Positions 1 to 9,048 of a DNA stretch of 64,000 nucleotides are shown piece after piece. The position numbers and the translations under genes were made by a program. The stretch is from the NCBI GenBank assembly GCA_013416635.1, contig JACCHT010000002.1, positions 248,001 to 312,000 on the forward strand, given 5' to 3'. This DNA comes from Candidatus Thiodubiliella endoseptemdiera. GTDB taxonomy: Bacteria > Pseudomonadota > Gammaproteobacteria > PS1 > Pseudothioglobaceae. Within the stretch, counting starts at the first letter, position 1; each line of letters starts with the position of its first letter. The notes under the pieces are model-generated. The model worked only from the letters and a program-made list of their open reading frames with translations, searched no databases and had not been told where the DNA came from.

Positions 1-166
1 TTATTTCGGCAATTTTGGTGCTGGCTTTAACGGTTATTACCAGCTCTTCGGGGTAATATTCTACCACGCCTGAGTAATCTAATAATGTGCTATTGATAGT
101 CAGACTATCAGAGGTTTTGACTAGATTTTGTAGTTGTTGAATGCGTGTGTCTATGGACTTGTTCAT
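1..166 (-). CDS. glcE: Glycolate oxidase FAD-binding subunit GlcE, N-terminal part (runs off window)
   Basis: Reading the minus strand from an ATG at 166 gives 55 codons open to the window edge. The peptide contains DYSGVVEYYPEELV, typical of the start of the FAD-binding-4 fold in GlcE, where the cell tests a substrate-binding FAD domain. GlcE is a subunit of the membrane-associated GlcDEF glycolate oxidase that turns glycolate (from Rubisco oxygenation) into glyoxylate. It starts 11 bases after the glcD stop, so the two are one operon. Only the N-terminus is visible. Confidence 0.85.
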   Translation of the reverse strand, partial: MNKSIDTRIQQLQNLVKTSDSLTINSTLLDYSGVVEYYPEELVITVKASTKIAEI

Positions 167-177
167 TGAATTATTCA

Positions 178-1605
178 CTAGAACCGCTCCAATTCTGGGT
201 GGGGTAATTTGCCGTGATGGATGTGCATTGCACCCAGTTCGGCGCAGCGGTGTAATTCGGGGACGGCTTTGCCGGGGTTGAGTAAGGATTGAGGGTCAAA
301 TGCGGCTTTAATTTTGTGGAAAATTGCCAATTCTTTGGCGTTGAATTGATGACACATTGCGTCTAATTTTTCTACGCCCACGCCGTGCTCTCCTGTAATT
401 GTGCCGCCCATATCAACGCTGAGTTTTAGGATGTCTGTGCCGAATTTTTCGGTTTTTTCCAACTCGCCTTTAACATTCGCATCATACAAAATCAGGGGGT
501 GTAAATTGCCATCGCCTGCATGGAAAACATTCGCTACTCTGAGTTGATATTTTTGGCTTAAAACATTAATTTTCTCTAACATATCTGCCAAATATCGCCT
601 TGGGATGGTGCCGTCCATACAATAATAATCAGGCGATAATCTACCGACTGCTGGGAAAGCAGATTTTCGACCTTTCCAAAGATTAAGGCGCTCTTCTTCA
701 CTTTCAGAAACCTTTAACGATGAAGCACCTACCAGCACTTTTAACACAGTATCAATTTCTGCTTGTACTTGCTCAGTCGTGCCATCTAACTCGCACAATA
801 ATAACGCTTCTGCGTCTAATGGATAGCCTACATTGGCAAAGCCTTCGGCGGCTTCAATGGCAAAACTGTCCATCATTTCCAACCCCGCAGGAATAATGCC
901 CGCTTTGATAATATCTGCCACTGCATTGGCACAATCACGCACCGAATCAAACCCTGCCATCACCACACGGGCAAGTTCGGGAGTTGGGGTGAGTTTGACG
1001 GTAATTTCAGTAACCACGCCCAGCAGCCCTTCCGAGCCATTCATCAACGCCAACAAGCCCAAACCTTCATCTTCACGATTCAAAATCAGCTCTTCGCCAT
1101 CAATCGTGAGTATTTTTAAAGCGGCAATATTATGCACCGTCAAGCCGTATTTCAAACAATGCACGCCGCCCGAATTCTCCGCAACATTACCCCCAATCGT
1201 GCAAGCAATTTGGCTGGATGGGTCAGGTGCATAATACAGCCCAAACTCTGCTACTGCCTCACTAATCGCAATATTCCTTACCCCTGGCTCAACCACTGCC
1301 AGCCGATTTTTCACATCAATTGATTTAACTTTATTCAGTTTTGAAAGTCCCAACACCACCGACTCCGCCAACGGCATCGCCCCACCTGCCAACCCTGTGC
1401 CTGCACCTCGTGTTACTACAGGCGTGTTATGCGCTTTACAAATTTTCAACACTTGTTTAATCTGCTCAACACTCTCAGGTAACACTACTGCTAAAGGTTT
1501 TTGTCGATACACACTCAAGCCATCGCATTCAAATGGGCGGGTGTTTTCCTCGCCAGTGATGACATTGCCTTTAAGCGTTTTTTGTAATTGCTGGATGACT
1601 GTCAT
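178..1605 (-). CDS. glcD: Glycolate oxidase subunit GlcD (FAD-linked)
   Basis: 475 residues, about the usual length of GlcD. The N-terminal half is a FAD-binding-4 domain (VVTRGAGTGLAGG around residue 63, GNVAENSGG around 140); the C-terminal half is the FAD-oxidase C domain with HAGDGNLHP and GEHGVGVEKL. It oxidises glycolate to glyoxylate together with GlcE and an iron-sulfur subunit GlcF, which would lie outside the window. In an autotroph this is the entry to photorespiratory salvage; gcvP and a broken glyoxylate aminotransferase are also present here. The gene is intact. Remnants of a second, divergent glcD start lie at 3112-3216 and 4985-5027. Confidence 0.93.
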   Translation of the reverse strand: MTVIQQLQKTLKGNVITGEENTRPFECDGLSVYRQKPLAVVLPESVEQIKQVLKICKAHNTPVVTRGAGTGLAGGAMPLAESVVLGLSKLNKVKSIDVKNRLAVVEPGVRNIAISEAVAEFGLYYAPDPSSQIACTIGGNVAENSGGVHCLKYGLTVHNIAALKILTIDGEELILNREDEGLGLLALMNGSEGLLGVVTEITVKLTPTPELARVVMAGFDSVRDCANAVADIIKAGIIPAGLEMMDSFAIEAAEGFANVGYPLDAEALLLCELDGTTEQVQAEIDTVLKVLVGASSLKVSESEEERLNLWKGRKSAFPAVGRLSPDYYCMDGTIPRRYLADMLEKINVLSQKYQLRVANVFHAGDGNLHPLILYDANVKGELEKTEKFGTDILKLSVDMGGTITGEHGVGVEKLDAMCHQFNAKELAIFHKIKAAFDPQSLLNPGKAVPELHRCAELGAMHIHHGKLPHPELERF

Positions 1606-1617
1606 TTTTAAACTTTA

Positions 1618-1890
1618 TCAAATCTTCAAAGTAATCTTATCTTCCACAAATTGATGAACCAAAGATGAAAGTATCGTTTGATAAGGGATGTTGGCTTTGG
1701 CGCTTTTTCTTTTTAACATCAGCATATCTCGCTCTGCGATTCTTATGTTAATATTCTTGGTTTTATTTAGATAATTTTTGGCAGCCATTTTTGCCACCAA
1801 TAATTCCTCTTCAAAATTATCAACTTGTTCAAAATTGTCCGTGCCTTTGATTGCGTCTAAAAGGTCTTGTTCATATTCATCTAATATCAT
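1618..1890 (-). CDS. CopG/BrnA-like antitoxin of a type II toxin-antitoxin pair
   Basis: A 90-residue protein with an acidic N-terminal half and a basic segment (NINIRIAERDMLMLKRKSAKANIPYQTI) that resembles the ribbon-helix-helix DNA-binding fold of CopG-type antitoxins. Its start overlaps the end of the upstream 93-residue toxin-like gene by 4 bases (ATGA), the coupled order toxin then antitoxin seen in brnTA-type modules. It probably neutralises the toxin and represses the pair. Family assignment rests on size, motif and context. Confidence 0.68.
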   Translation of the reverse strand: MILDEYEQDLLDAIKGTDNFEQVDNFEEELLVAKMAAKNYLNKTKNINIRIAERDMLMLKRKSAKANIPYQTILSSLVHQFVEDKITLKI

Positions 1891-2165
1891 AATTTATCCT
1901 CATATAGTTTGTGCATTTTTCTGCTTGGAATAATGGTTTTTAAAAAAATTTCATTGTCATTTTTAATATATGGAACAACATAAACATAGCCCATTATCCT
2001 AATAATATACATAAATTGATTAGGGTATTTCTGTTGGTTTGGGTGCTTGATATTATCCAAAACTTTATCTTCATAGATTGTGCTTACAACATCTTCAAAG
2101 CAAACACCTCTACCTTCTGTCAGAGTTTTGTTTTTGGACTTATCCCAATTAAAATTTATGCTCAT
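1887..2165 (-). CDS. BrnT-like toxin
   Basis: The start is placed at the ATG at 2165 (peptide MSINFNWDKSKN) because family members begin with F-x-W-D-x-x-K-N; the longer reading frame to 2189 adds only a hydrophobic stretch. The 93-residue protein has the small BrnT layout: N-terminal WDKSKN, central FEDVVSTIYED and C-terminal IIPSRKMHKLYED, which matches the R-x-A-x-x-x-E-x-x-x-Y-E ending of BrnT ribonuclease toxins, though with K/M in place of some usual residues. It is translationally coupled to the antitoxin downstream. Confidence 0.62.
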   Translation of the reverse strand: MSINFNWDKSKNKTLTEGRGVCFEDVVSTIYEDKVLDNIKHPNQQKYPNQFMYIIRIMGYVYVVPYIKNDNEIFLKTIIPSRKMHKLYEDKL

Positions 2166-2377
2166 ATGGAAAAAGTATAACATATACATTCAATATCTTT
2201 TGTGAAACTATTGAATGAAGAATACACTTAAGCAAAATATGTAATTATCTGGTCGGACTAATCCATACCCCCAATCCAAAAACAGAAAACAAAAAAGCAC
2301 AGAAATCCCAACCGATATAATGGTTTCAACAAAAAACCCTTTCACCCAATAGGTAAAACAACAAAGGCATTAAAGCC

Positions 2378-3110
2378 TTGCTAAAGGTTAATAAAACTCT
2401 GCTTAGTGCTGCCTTGTGCAACTGCAAAAACATCACCCTTGGAGACCTTTGCATAAATATGAATAATCATCAAAACGCCATCTTTCATCAAATTACAAAC
2501 TTTTTAAAAACACCCTTAGCCCTGCTAGGAGTGGATTTAAAAAATTTCCAATTTAATAAAATCTGTCATTTTGCTAATCATCCCTATTTATGCAAAGGTC
2601 TCCCTTGATATTGATGCCAGTGAAGTGATTGAGTTGCGTATTGATGCTGCTGACTATCAAGCCAAAATTATTGATTATTGTATTACCCAAAATATTGAAT
2701 TTGCTATTCGCACTAAGATGTGTCGCTCTCTCAAAGAGATTATTATTGACAAAGACAACAAGTGGCAACCTTTACTTGATAAACAAGGTGGTAGCATTGA
2801 TGGGCAAGCCACTTTTAAAATGCAACATTTTATCGGTGATAATGGTGCAGTCTTTGACCTAGTTGTACAAAGAACAGGTTAAAGAGCAAACAGAAATAGA
2901 TTTTGATAGTTAAGATGAAAATACCGAACAAATTAGTTGTGAACAATACCTTTATCGAGCCATTGCTACTAACTTTGAAGATTTGAGCGACAGTGAGATT
3001 GTGCATTTTTATAATCAGCGTGCTGAAGATAGTGAAAATCGCATCAAAGAGTTAAAAATGACTTTGGTGCAAGATAGATGCCTTGTGCTGATTTTAATGC
3101 CAATGCCTTG
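2378..3110 (+). pseudogene. IS1380-family transposase remnant, interrupted by a MITE
   Basis: Two pieces of one transposase flank a MITE copy. Before it the frame reads LLSAALCNCKNITL; after it DIDASEVIEL continues to FDLVVQRTG and a stop at 2883, followed in other frames by EQYLYRAIATNFEDLSDSEIV. Removing the 161-bp repeat and one CCTTG duplication restores ITLDIDAS, the conserved DIDAT-type motif of IS1380 transposases. About 100 residues between DIDAS and the later YQAKIIDYC segment are missing, and stops follow, so it was dead before or around the time of insertion. Confidence 0.75.
2442..2602 (+). repeat. 161-bp MITE, copy 1 (orientation A)
   Basis: Full-length copy bounded by GAGACCTTTGCATAAAT and its inverted counterpart, flanked by the 5-bp duplication CCTTG. 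It lies inside the IS1380 transposase remnant. Orientation A means that the end followed by ATGAATAATC is on the left. Confidence 0.97.
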
Positions 3111-3111
3111 A

Positions 3112-3216
3112 CTCAATACACACTCAAGCCATCACATTCAAATGGGCGGGTGTTTTCCTCGCCAGTGATGACATTGCCCTTAGGCAGAGTGTGAGATAAT
3201 TCTTGAATAATCGACA
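3112..3216 (-). pseudogene. Remnant of the first 33-35 codons of a second glcD
   Basis: On the minus strand the peptide starts MSIIQELSHT and then runs GNVITGEENTRPFECDGLSV, identical over this second stretch to residues 14-33 of the intact GlcD, before a stop. The first ten residues differ from the intact gene, so this is the remnant of a divergent second glcD rather than a fresh duplication. A shorter piece of the same start lies at 4985-5027, on the other side of the ATPase gene. Confidence 0.75.
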
Positions 3217-3432
3217 TCAGTTAAAAGTTTTTTGATTCAAAAAATTAAACAACAGTGAAGCAATTTTTTTGACTGTTATCCCTGTTGTAACAAGGGTATT
3301 ATGAAAACTTTTCCAACTATTAGTGTGTGTTTTAAAACGATAGTGAAGCAAAATTACAGTCATTTCGCCCACCATGGTAGATAGTTTCTCTGCCACTGTC
3401 ATATTTTCAAGTGCTGACATATCATCGTCCAT
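3217..3432 (-). CDS. Small hypothetical protein downstream of the AAA ATPase
   Basis: 71 residues, not recognised. It begins MDDDMSALENMTVAEKLSTMVGEM and contains an aromatic-basic middle (HYRFKTHTNSWKSFH). It lies on the same strand as the AAA ATPase, about 45 bases after the ancestral ATPase stop (now displaced by a MITE), so it may be the second gene of a two-gene cassette. It could also be the C-terminal remnant of a longer decayed gene; the surrounding DNA is largely debris. Confidence 0.4.
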   Translation of the reverse strand: MDDDMSALENMTVAEKLSTMVGEMTVILLHYRFKTHTNSWKSFHNTLVTTGITVKKIASLLFNFLNQKTFN

Positions 3433-3483
3433 TATTTCTGATTATTAAAATCAAAATAACTTAAGATATTCAACCATCTTCTA

Positions 3484-3644
3484 GAGACCTTTGCATAAAT
3501 AGGGATGATTAGCAAAATGACAGATTTTATTAAATTGGAAATTTTTTAAATCCACTCCTAGCAGGGCTAAGGGTGTTTTTAAAAAGTTTGTAATTTGATG
3601 AAAGATGGCGTTTTGATGATTATTCATATTTATGCAAAGGTCTC
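3484..3644 (-). repeat. 161-bp MITE, copy 2 (orientation B)
   Basis: Full-length copy with TTCTA duplicated on both sides. It replaces the last codons of the AAA ATPase on the minus strand: the terminal bases GAGACCTTTGCATAA are read as E-T-F-A-stop. Before insertion the reading would have been L-E-D-G-stop. Confidence 0.97.
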
Positions 3645-4973
3645 TTCTAATTGTCTTCTCAAATTAATCATACTCTCAATAGATAATTTTAAATCTTGCT
3701 CTGAATACGGTTGATTTTTTTTATTCTCTGGATGATGAATTGAATTTCTAATATAGGTTTGTATAGTTCTACTGTTTCCCTTAATTGACCCATCTTTTTT
3801 TATTTCTTTCCAAGTATATAATGACTTTGTCTTTAATTTTTCTACTAACCATTTATCAAACTTTTCTTCATAACCGTTGTTCTTTTTCTCTTCAATTGCT
3901 TTTTCTTGCAAATCACCATAAAGTTCATTGTGGAATTCAGGAGTTGGAAAATCAAATGCTAAATAATTAATTTCATTAAATGTTGCACTCTCAAGTTTTA
4001 CATCTGAAATACAAACCTTTCCATCTTCTTTCTTATTAAATCTTAGAATTTTTAATTTGCTATTATTTTTCTCATAATTAAAAATGGACTGAACAACATA
4101 AGGAGAATGAGAAGTTATAAATTTTTGAATTTGTGTTTTTCTTTTTGAAAATCCAGCATAAAGAATTCTTTCGATATATTCTTTTTGTAGTTTTGGATTT
4201 AAAAAATTTTCAGGTTCTTCTATCAATAGCCATTTTGATTCTTTTGTTTCAGATAGGGCTAGCGCCAAATAAAAACTGTTCATTGCTATTTGAAATTCTC
4301 CAGCACTGTAAGTTTTTGCATGTCCAATTGCATTATCTTCAGCATTTACAAATCTAGATAAATCAATTCCTGATAGAGTTTTAATGCTATCTATAATATA
4401 TCTCTTATCCTCCTCAGGATTAGGGTGCTGCTCAATGTGTTCTTTAAGTTTTTCTATTGGGTCTTTTGACATATAACTTCTACGAAGAATAAATCCTGAG
4501 CCAAAATTTTCATACGCAGAATTATCCTCATACATATTATTAGATGAGATTTCATGGAAGAAATTGTTAAAGAAAACCTTAGGATGGTTGGGTAATGAAT
4601 AAGTACTATTATTTACCTCAAAGTCCAAGTTTCCATTTTTATTATTATTTTTAAAAGTTATTGTCGTAGGAGTGTCAATCTTAATATTGATTTTTTCTTT
4701 TAATAAATATTCATTAAAAGACTTTATATCTTCTTCTGAAAAAGAAAGAGTAATTTCAGTGTTAGGCTGGGCTTCTGGAAAGTCATTCCCTGGAGTAACT
4801 TCAGTTGCGCACCTCCCTCCTCTTAAACAGCATTCTTCTACAAACAGGGACTTGCCTATACCGTTATCTCCAATCAAAAGAATTATTTCAGATTCATTTA
4901 AATCTATCATCTGATCTTCAAATAATGGGTGATTTTTAAAGGTGATTGATAGTGTTTGCATAGATAGCCACAA
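3630..4973 (-). CDS. AAA (ABC/SMC-like) ATPase with HEPN-like C-terminal motif
   Basis: 447 residues. N-terminal Walker A GDNGIGKS (about residues 33-40), an ABC-signature-like TYSAGE (about 218), Walker B WLLIEEPENFLNP (about 244) and an H-loop TSHSPYVV (about 279) give an SMC/OLD-like ATPase head. The C-terminal 90 residues are separate and contain RNSIHHPEN, matching the R-x4-H motif of HEPN RNases. Such ATPase-effector proteins are common in anti-phage and toxin systems; that role is inferred. The first codons could start at 4973 or at the ATG at 4961. The last four residues (ETFA) are supplied by a MITE. Confidence 0.78.
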   Translation of the reverse strand: MWLSMQTLSITFKNHPLFEDQMIDLNESEIILLIGDNGIGKSLFVEECCLRGGRCATEVTPGNDFPEAQPNTEITLSFSEEDIKSFNEYLLKEKINIKIDTPTTITFKNNNKNGNLDFEVNNSTYSLPNHPKVFFNNFFHEISSNNMYEDNSAYENFGSGFILRRSYMSKDPIEKLKEHIEQHPNPEEDKRYIIDSIKTLSGIDLSRFVNAEDNAIGHAKTYSAGEFQIAMNSFYLALALSETKESKWLLIEEPENFLNPKLQKEYIERILYAGFSKRKTQIQKFITSHSPYVVQSIFNYEKNNSKLKILRFNKKEDGKVCISDVKLESATFNEINYLAFDFPTPEFHNELYGDLQEKAIEEKKNNGYEEKFDKWLVEKLKTKSLYTWKEIKKDGSIKGNSRTIQTYIRNSIHHPENKKNQPYSEQDLKLSIESMINLRRQLEETFA

Positions 4974-4984
4974 AAGCCACTCAC

Positions 4985-5027
4985 AATACCCTTAAGCAGG
5001 GTGCGAGATAATTGTTAAATAATTGAC
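4985..5027 (-). pseudogene. Second short remnant of a glcD start
   Basis: Minus-strand reading from an ATG at 5027 gives M-S-I-I-stop-Q-L-S-R-T-L-L-K-G, the same N-terminus as the remnant at 3112-3216 with an internal stop. With the divergent aminotransferase gene starting at 5075 it marks the original glcD2/sgaA intergenic border. Confidence 0.6.
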
Positions 5028-5031
5028 ATTC

Positions 5032-5049
5032 AAACCATTATAATGGTTT
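5032..5049. promoter_or_regulatory. 18-bp perfect palindrome in front of the aminotransferase pseudogene
   Basis: AAACCATTATAATGGTTT is a perfect palindrome in the gap between the glcD2 remnant and the sgaA start, followed by a T-rich run. It could be an operator for the former divergent gene pair or a weak terminator hairpin; the sequence does not decide. Confidence 0.4.
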
Positions 5050-5074
5050 TTTTATTTTTAATCTTATAAACACT

Positions 5075-6155
5075 ATGAAATCATTCAATCCGCCAGTTCG
5101 AACTTTAATGGGTCCAGGCCCTTCTGATGTTCATCCGAGAATTTTATCAGCGATGGCACGCCCGACTATTGGGCATCTTGACCCTACTTTTGTGGGGATG
5201 ATGGATGAGACTAAGGAAGCGTTGAAGTATGCTTTCCAGACTGAAAATGAATTGACGATGCCAGTGTCAGCACCAGGTTCTGCGGGGATGGAGACTTGTT
5301 TTGCTAACTTGGTTGAGCCAGGGGACAAAGTTGTTATTTGTATCAATGGTGTGTTTGGAATGCGTATGCAGGAAAATGTAACGCGTTTTGGTGGCGAGGC
5401 AGTCATTGTTAATGACGATTGGGGAAAGGCAGTTTCAACGGATAAAGTTGAGCAGGTATTGAAAGATAATCCTGATGCTAAAATTTTGGCTTTTGTACAT
5501 GCAGAGACTTCAACAGGGCGCGTTCTGATGCACAGGCACTTTGTAAAATTGCACACGATAACGATTGTATCACTATTGTTGATGCAGTTACTTCGTTGGG
5601 TGGTTCTGAGTTGCGGGTTGATGCGTGGGAGATTGATGCAATTTATTCAGGTACGCAAAAATGTTTGTCGGCAATGCCAGGCATTTCACCAGTGAGTTTT
5701 AATGAAGGCATTTACGATAAATTGAATCGTTAAAATGCCAGTTACTTCTTGGTTTTGATTTGAGACTTAGGTGCGGTTCTGAAGCAAAGCACTTTTACAT
5801 ACGGCACATGATAACTTTATACTAGTTTGACGAGTCATTGGTGATGTTAACTGAAGAGGTTAAAATGCTTGGGAGATTGTCTTTTTCAGGACGCAAAAAT
5901 GTTTGTCGGATGGTTTCAGCGATGAGTTTTTTGGTTGATAAAGTTCGAATCGTTGCCACAGTTAAATTCTATGTTTTAATTTGATTGGTGAGATTTGATT
6001 GCGAAGGGCAACACTGTTGAATAGCAGTAATACTTTATACGGTTGCAGGACTTGGTGATATTACTGGAAAGGTTTGGGTAAATTCTTTATGGGACACTCT
6101 TCAGAAAAGAATATATGCGCTTTTGTTTAGAGGCGTGGGATAGACTTTTGGTGAA
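5075..6155 (+). pseudogene. Serine-glyoxylate aminotransferase, frameshifted and decayed
   Basis: The first 150 codons are well preserved (GPGPSDVHPRILSAM, then VSAPGSAGMET, HAETSTG). At about 5519 one G is missing from what would be a GGGG run; the frame resumes as RSDAQALCK...IVDAVTSLGG and reaches the pyridoxal-lysine motif YSGTQKCLS before a stop at 5733. Beyond that only fragments remain in changing frames (VTSWFL, ESLVMLTEE near 5830, MGHSSEK near 6090). The enzyme would transaminate glyoxylate from GlcD to glycine. Because the 3' half is scrambled, this is true decay and not only a sequencing slip. Confidence 0.85.
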
Positions 6156-6168
6156 ACGATCGTTTCCC

Positions 6169-6313
6169 ACTTAAATAGGGATGATTAGCAAAATGCGAGA
6201 TTTTGTTAAATTATAATTTAAATCTCGTGCAGGAGCTAGGGTGCTTTTAAAAGTTTGTAATTTGATGAAGAGGCATTTTAGAAGAAATATCACTTTTTTA
6301 TGCACAAAGAGAC
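6169..6313 (-). repeat. Degenerate MITE copy
   Basis: About 145 bp alignable to the 161-bp MITE in orientation B (AATAGGGATGATTAGCAAAATG near the left, TTTGTAATTTGATGAA in the middle) with many substitutions and deletions and a poor right end. It follows the aminotransferase pseudogene, showing that the family has an older generation. Confidence 0.75.
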
Positions 6314-6341
6314 ACTTGGTCAATAAATTGTTTTAAGTTGC

Positions 6342-6373
6342 AAAAAAAAGGCAGTCAATTGACTGCCTTTTTT
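6342..6373. terminator. Bidirectional Rho-independent terminator
   Basis: AAAGGCAGTCAATTGACTGCC followed by a T run and preceded by an A run: a perfect GC-containing stem with tracts on both sides. It lies 45 bases after the ferredoxin stop (minus strand). Confidence 0.85.
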
Positions 6374-6417
6374 ATTACCTAAAACATAAGAGGTTGAACC
6401 CTTACATTGGTAAATGG

Positions 6418-6669
<252 letters not shown>

Positions 6670-6754
6670 TTATAATTTAATTTGGTGTATTTTAACTGAT
6701 TAAAGTGCGTATTTTTGGTAACATAATGACTTTATTTTAACACCCATAAACACC

Positions 6755-7351
6755 ATGGTAATGACACGCGTTTTATTCCTATTTTCTGTTTTATTCCTAT
6801 CTATTTCAGCATCTGCACAGTTAAGCAACGGCTTGTATGCCAATTTACACACCAATCAAGGCGATATTATTGTCAAACTTGCCTATGAAAAAACACCACT
6901 CACAGTAATTAATTTTGTCGGTTTGGCAGAAGGCACCAAATTTTCCAACAAACAACTTGGCAAGCCTTTTTATAATGGTCTAAAATTTCATCGTGTGATT
7001 AATGACTTTATGATTCAGGGTGGGGACCCGCTTGGAAATGGCACAGGAGGTCCAGGCTACCAATTTTCCGATGAGATTACTGATTTAACACACGATAGAG
7101 CAGGTATTTTGTCAATGGCTAATTCGGGTCCAAATACCAATGGCTCTCAATTTTTTATCACTCACAATGCCACGCCTTGGCTGGACGGTAAACACACTGT
7201 TTTTGGTCGTGTGGTAAAAGGCATGGGTGTAGTTAATCGCATAAAAAAAGGGGATTTTATTCGTAAGCTGAAGATTATTCGCATTGGTGAAAAGGCTGAA
7301 AACTTTCAAACTGATGAAGCAGCGTTTCAAAAATACAAAACTATTAAATGA
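6755..7351 (+). CDS. Periplasmic peptidyl-prolyl cis-trans isomerase (cyclophilin)
   Basis: 198 residues with a signal peptide (hydrophobic [16 protein letters not shown], cleavage after the second Ala of ASA). The cyclophilin core is clear: [30 protein letters not shown] and [11 protein letters not shown]. It catalyses proline isomerisation during folding of exported proteins. The stop codon TGA is made from the last T of the gene side and the first GA of a MITE; before insertion the stop would have been TAA at the same codon. mraY follows after the repeat. Confidence 0.93.
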   Translation: MVMTRVLFLFSVLFLSISASAQLSNGLYANLHTNQGDIIVKLAYEKTPLTVINFVGLAEGTKFSNKQLGKPFYNGLKFHRVINDFMIQGGDPLGNGTGGPGYQFSDEITDLTHDRAGILSMANSGPNTNGSQFFITHNATPWLDGKHTVFGRVVKGMGVVNRIKKGDFIRKLKIIRIGEKAENFQTDEAAFQKYKTIK

Positions 7352-7510
7352 GACCTTTGCATAAATATGAATAATCATCAAAACGCCATCTTTCATCAAA
7401 TTACAAACTTTTTAAAAACACCCTTAGCCCTGCTAGGAGTGGATTTAAAAAATTTCCAATTTAATAAAATCTGTCATTTTGCTAATCATCCCTATTTATG
7501 CAAAGGTCTC
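7350..7510 (+). repeat. 161-bp MITE, copy 3 (orientation A)
   Basis: Full-length copy between the cyclophilin gene and mraY, with AAAT repeated on both sides. The first bases provide the cyclophilin stop. mraY starts 10 bases after the right end. Confidence 0.97.
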
Positions 7511-7519
7511 AAATAATCC

Positions 7520-8605
7520 ATGTTTTTAGAATTCATCAATTTTTTCACCCAACTTGATGCGGGCTTTAGTGTTTTACAATACCTGACGCTTCGTGCTATT
7601 TTGGCGATGTTGATGTCTTTGTTTATCACGCTCGCCTTGGGTGGTTTTTTCATTAACAAATTACAGCAGTTGCAAATCGCTCAAATTATTAGAGATGATG
7701 GTCCACAGTCTCATTTATCTAAGGCAGGCACGCCGACAATGGGCGGTATCTTGATTTTATTTTCCTTTATTAGTAGTGTGCTAGTGTGGGGCAATTGGCA
7801 CAATATTTATCTTTGGATTGTGGTGGTTACTGGGCTGGTTTTTGGTGCAATTGGTTTTGCTGATGACTATTTAAAAATTACTAAAAAATCCTCTAATGGG
7901 TTAAGCGCTAGACAAAAATACTTAGCACAATCCTTTAGTGCAATTGCCATTGCTGCTTGGTTGGTCGGCAACACACAGCAACCTATTCCCACTGATCTTT
8001 TAATCCCTTTTTCCAAAGATTTGACATTGCCATTAGGTGCAATAGGGCTGGCTATTTTTTCTTATTTTGTCATTGTTGGCAGTTCGAATGCAGTCAATCT
8101 AACCGATGGGCTAGATGGCTTAGCAATTATGCCAGTTGTCCTAATCTTAGGTGCACTGGCAATTTTTGCTTATATTAGTGGCAATTATAGTTTCTCCCAA
8201 TATCTGCATATACCGTTTATGTCAGCCACCAGCGAAATATTCGTTGTTTGTGCTGCATTGATTGGCGCTGGCTTAGGTTTTTTATGGTTTAATACCTATC
8301 CTGCTGAAGTGTTTATGGGTGATGTTGGCTCTTTGTCTCTTGGTGCAATTTTGGCAGTGATTGCCATTATTGTTCGCCAAGAAATCTTACTATTCATTAT
8401 GGGTGGTATTTTTGTCGCTGAAACGCTTTCTGTGATGATTCAAGTATTTTGGTATAAACGCACCAAAACCCGCATTTTCCTAATGGCGCCTCTTCATCAT
8501 CATTATGAGAAAAAAGGCATGTCCGAGCCAAAAATTATCGTGCGTTTTTGGATGGTTACTTTAATTTTAGTGCTAATCAGTCTAGCCTCTATTAAAATAC
8601 GCTGA
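7520..8605 (+). CDS. mraY: Phospho-N-acetylmuramoyl-pentapeptide-transferase MraY
   Basis: 361 residues and about ten membrane segments, the standard size. It carries the family signatures KAGTPTMGG, the aspartate pair [17 protein letters not shown] and the C-terminal [11 protein letters not shown]. It forms lipid I from UDP-MurNAc-pentapeptide and undecaprenyl phosphate on the inner face of the membrane. It is not in a dcw cluster here; it is followed with a 1-base overlap by a dCMP deaminase gene. Confidence 0.97.
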   Translation: MFLEFINFFTQLDAGFSVLQYLTLRAILAMLMSLFITLALGGFFINKLQQLQIAQIIRDDGPQSHLSKAGTPTMGGILILFSFISSVLVWGNWHNIYLWIVVVTGLVFGAIGFADDYLKITKKSSNGLSARQKYLAQSFSAIAIAAWLVGNTQQPIPTDLLIPFSKDLTLPLGAIGLAIFSYFVIVGSSNAVNLTDGLDGLAIMPVVLILGALAIFAYISGNYSFSQYLHIPFMSATSEIFVVCAALIGAGLGFLWFNTYPAEVFMGDVGSLSLGAILAVIAIIVRQEILLFIMGGIFVAETLSVMIQVFWYKRTKTRIFLMAPLHHHYEKKGMSEPKIIVRFWMVTLILVLISLASIKIR

Positions 8606-9048
8606 TGAACACATTAGACAAATGGGATGAGCGTTACTTATCATTAGCAAAAGAAATTGCCACTTGGTCAAAAGACCCCTCTACTCAAGTCGGTGCGGTT
8701 ACCGTTGGTCGTAAAAAAGAAGTGCTTTCTCAGGGGTTTAATGGCTTCCCACGAGGCATTCACGATACCGATGAGCGCTACAATAACAGAGAAGATAAAT
8801 ACAAATTTGTGGTTCATGCAGAAATGAATGCAATTTACAATGCCACTTATTCTGGCACTTCACTGGATGGTGCCATACTCTATGTTTACGGTTTGCCAAT
8901 TTGCTCAGAATGTGCCAAGGGCATTATTCAAGTCGGCATTAAAAAAGTAGTAGTGGAAAAATCCAAAGAACTTGACAACTGGAATGACAGTGTCAAACTC
9001 TCAAAAGCGATGTTTGATGAAGCTGGCGTTGAACTCATTATTAAATAA
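8605..9048 (+). CDS. Deoxycytidylate (dCMP) deaminase
   Basis: 147 residues with the zinc-dependent cytidine-deaminase motifs HAEMNAI (His and catalytic Glu) and CSECAKGI (two Cys ligands), preceded by SKDPSTQVGAV, typical of dCMP deaminases. It makes dUMP for thymidylate synthesis. TGATG overlap with mraY and 1-base overlap with the next gene indicate one transcript. Confidence 0.93.
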   Translation: MNTLDKWDERYLSLAKEIATWSKDPSTQVGAVTVGRKKEVLSQGFNGFPRGIHDTDERYNNREDKYKFVVHAEMNAIYNATYSGTSLDGAILYVYGLPICSECAKGIIQVGIKKVVVEKSKELDNWNDSVKLSKAMFDEAGVELIIK

